From assembly GCA_002762915.1 (NCBI GenBank), contig PCYF01000030.1, positions 1 to 6,209 of the forward strand: DNA of 6,209 nt. Direction: 5' to 3'. The notes under the pieces were generated by a model. The model was given only the letters and a program-made list of their open reading frames with translations. It was not told the origin of the DNA and searched no databases. Of the stretch, positions 5,181 through 6,209 are shown in pieces (the stretch's first letter is position 1; each line of letters starts with the position of its first letter). Both the position numbers and the translations under genes were made by a program. The stretch is from Candidatus Woesearchaeota archaeon CG10_big_fil_rev_8_21_14_0_10_32_9. GTDB taxonomy: Archaea; Nanobdellota; Nanobdellia; Woesearchaeales; 21-14-0-10-32-9.

Positions 5181-6209
5181 TTACCAACTCTTTGCAATAT
5201 ACACTATGTGTTTAGCGGTTTTTTTACAAACGGCACACACTGCACCTTTTCTTGGTTGCTCTTGTTCTTCCTTCAACCAAGGTATTCCACAAACATATGC
5301 TCCTTCAGTTTCAGCTTTTATAATATCTGCACAACCTTCGCCATCTTTATCAATAGAACAGAAGGGTGCTTTAACAAATCCTCTGAAAGATTTTATTGTA
5401 CTCTTTATTTCAGATAATGTTTCTGCCGTTTTGGTGTTATGCGCAAAGTATTTTTCTGCTTTTGATTTTATATCATCATCTAAAGCCATGGCCTCTTGTT
5501 TTATTGTTTGATCAAGCTCAGAAAGCGTTGTTTTAGTTTTATGCCCAGTTCTTCTTACTAATACAATCTTATCTTCCTTGAGATCTTTCGGGCCCAGTTC
5601 TATTCTAATTGGCACTCCTTTCATTTCCCATTGATTATATTTCCATCCAGGAGTATTATTTGAATTATCAAAGTAAACTCTGTATTTTTGTTTTAGTTCT
5701 TCTTCCAACTCATCACATTTTTCAATTATTTTTCTATTTTCTTCTTCATTACTAAATAATACTGGAACAATTACAATTTGATAAGGCGCAATTTCAAAAG
5801 GCAAGATTAAACCATTGTCGTCTCCGTGAATTCCAATTAATGCTGCCATGATTCGCCATATTCCTGGTCCGAAACAAGATTGATGTGCATATTTTATTTC
5901 GCCATCTTTGTCCGTAAATTTGATGTCATATGCCTTTGCAAAGTTTTGTCCAAGATCATGTGTTGAACTCATTTGGTTTCTTCTTCCATCAGGCATCAAA
6001 GTATCTGAAACATATGTGTTATTTGCGCCCAAGAATTTATCCCATTGAGGTCTTATCAAAAATATGTGCGGAAGTCTTAATTTATCCCAGTAAACTCTTT
6101 TCATTATTTGTCTGTCAGATTCTATTTGTTCCATTACATCTTCGTGAGTTGCATACATATTATGTGTTTCAAAAAACATGAATTCTCTTCCACGTAAGAA
6201 TGGTCTTGT
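5181..6209 (-). CDS. proS: proline--tRNA ligase, archaeal/eukaryal type (C-terminal part, partial)
   Basis: Class II aminoacyl-tRNA synthetase that charges tRNA-Pro in the cytoplasm. The frame is open to the window's right edge: RPFLRGREF immediately precedes the first visible Met (6179), so that Met is internal and the N-terminal part with motif 1 lies outside. The 342 visible residues contain motif 2 (RPFLRGREF to ETHNMYAT), MSSTHDLGQNFAKAYDI, motif 3 (CFGPGIWRIMAALIGIHGDD), the anticodon-binding domain (from LPFEIAPYQIVIVPV to GVPIRIELGPKDL and KIVLVRR), and the C-terminal domain with Cys pairs of a probable zinc site (PFCSIDKDGEGC and CAVC, plus a further Cys in AYVCGIP). This C-terminal extension marks the archaeal/eukaryal type and excludes the bacterial type with its editing insertion. 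The last residues are IAKSW; this type usually ends in tyrosine. The gene is convergent with the nuclease gene. Confidence 0.96.
   Translation of the reverse strand, partial: TRPFLRGREFMFFETHNMYATHEDVMEQIESDRQIMKRVYWDKLRLPHIFLIRPQWDKFLGANNTYVSDTLMPDGRRNQMSSTHDLGQNFAKAYDIKFTDKDGEIKYAHQSCFGPGIWRIMAALIGIHGDDNGLILPFEIAPYQIVIVPVLFSNEEENRKIIEKCDELEEELKQKYRVYFDNSNNTPGWKYNQWEMKGVPIRIELGPKDLKEDKIVLVRRTGHKTKTTLSELDQTIKQEAMALDDDIKSKAEKYFAHNTKTAETLSEIKSTIKSFRGFVKAPFCSIDKDGEGCADIIKAETEGAYVCGIPWLKEEQEQPRKGAVCAVCKKTAKHIVYIAKSW

Noticed and set aside
5206..6181. Plus-strand frames opposite the ProRS gene
   Set aside because: The minus-strand ProRS is unmistakable over its whole length, and these frames are its antisense.
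1..6209. CRISPR array, tRNA or rRNA genes, transposase
   Set aside because: No regularly spaced repeats, tRNA-like cloverleaf or GC-rich structured RNA segment, and no recognisable transposase or integrase motif was found by reading both strands.

Overview
The window looks like a piece of a small, AT-rich archaeal genome, most likely a DPANN lineage (Woesearchaeota/Pacearchaeota-like); the phylum is inference. The support is a proline--tRNA ligase of the archaeal/eukaryal type with its Cys-rich C-terminal domain, TATA-like boxes about 20-27 bases before several starts, apparently leaderless genes, and poly-T tracts at gene ends. No rRNA, tRNA, CRISPR array or transposase was seen, and no gene-free stretch exceeds 300 bases.

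Layout from left to right: the 3' end of an unrecognised gene (+, 2-250); a compact stand-alone CARF-like Rossmann protein (-, 275-631); a complete DUF1385/YqhQ-family membrane protein (+, 715-1581) transcribed divergently from it; a small coiled-coil protein (-, 1605-2030) converging on the DUF1385 gene at a symmetrical hairpin with flanking A and T runs; a large charged coiled-coil protein with a helical C-terminal domain (+, 2116-3609), divergent from the small one; a broken short minus-strand gene (3606-3745); a 417-residue PD-(D/E)XK nuclease-like protein (+, 3803-5056); and the C-terminal part of ProRS (-, 5181-6209), which runs off the right edge.

Apart from the ProRS, the genes are mostly uncharacterised and each has its own promoter; no operon is visible. 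The most interesting area is 3606-5151. The nuclease gene, with its own TATA-like box, sits between two minus-strand stretches that read like protein fragments. A short imperfect direct repeat (3755-3769 and 5049-5064) marks the inner ends of these fragments and keeps the same reading frame. This suggests, without proving it, that the nuclease cassette was inserted into a small gene downstream of proS. The left fragment also carries a one-base frameshift in a T7 run. The CARF-like protein with no CRISPR or effector beside it is the second point of interest.
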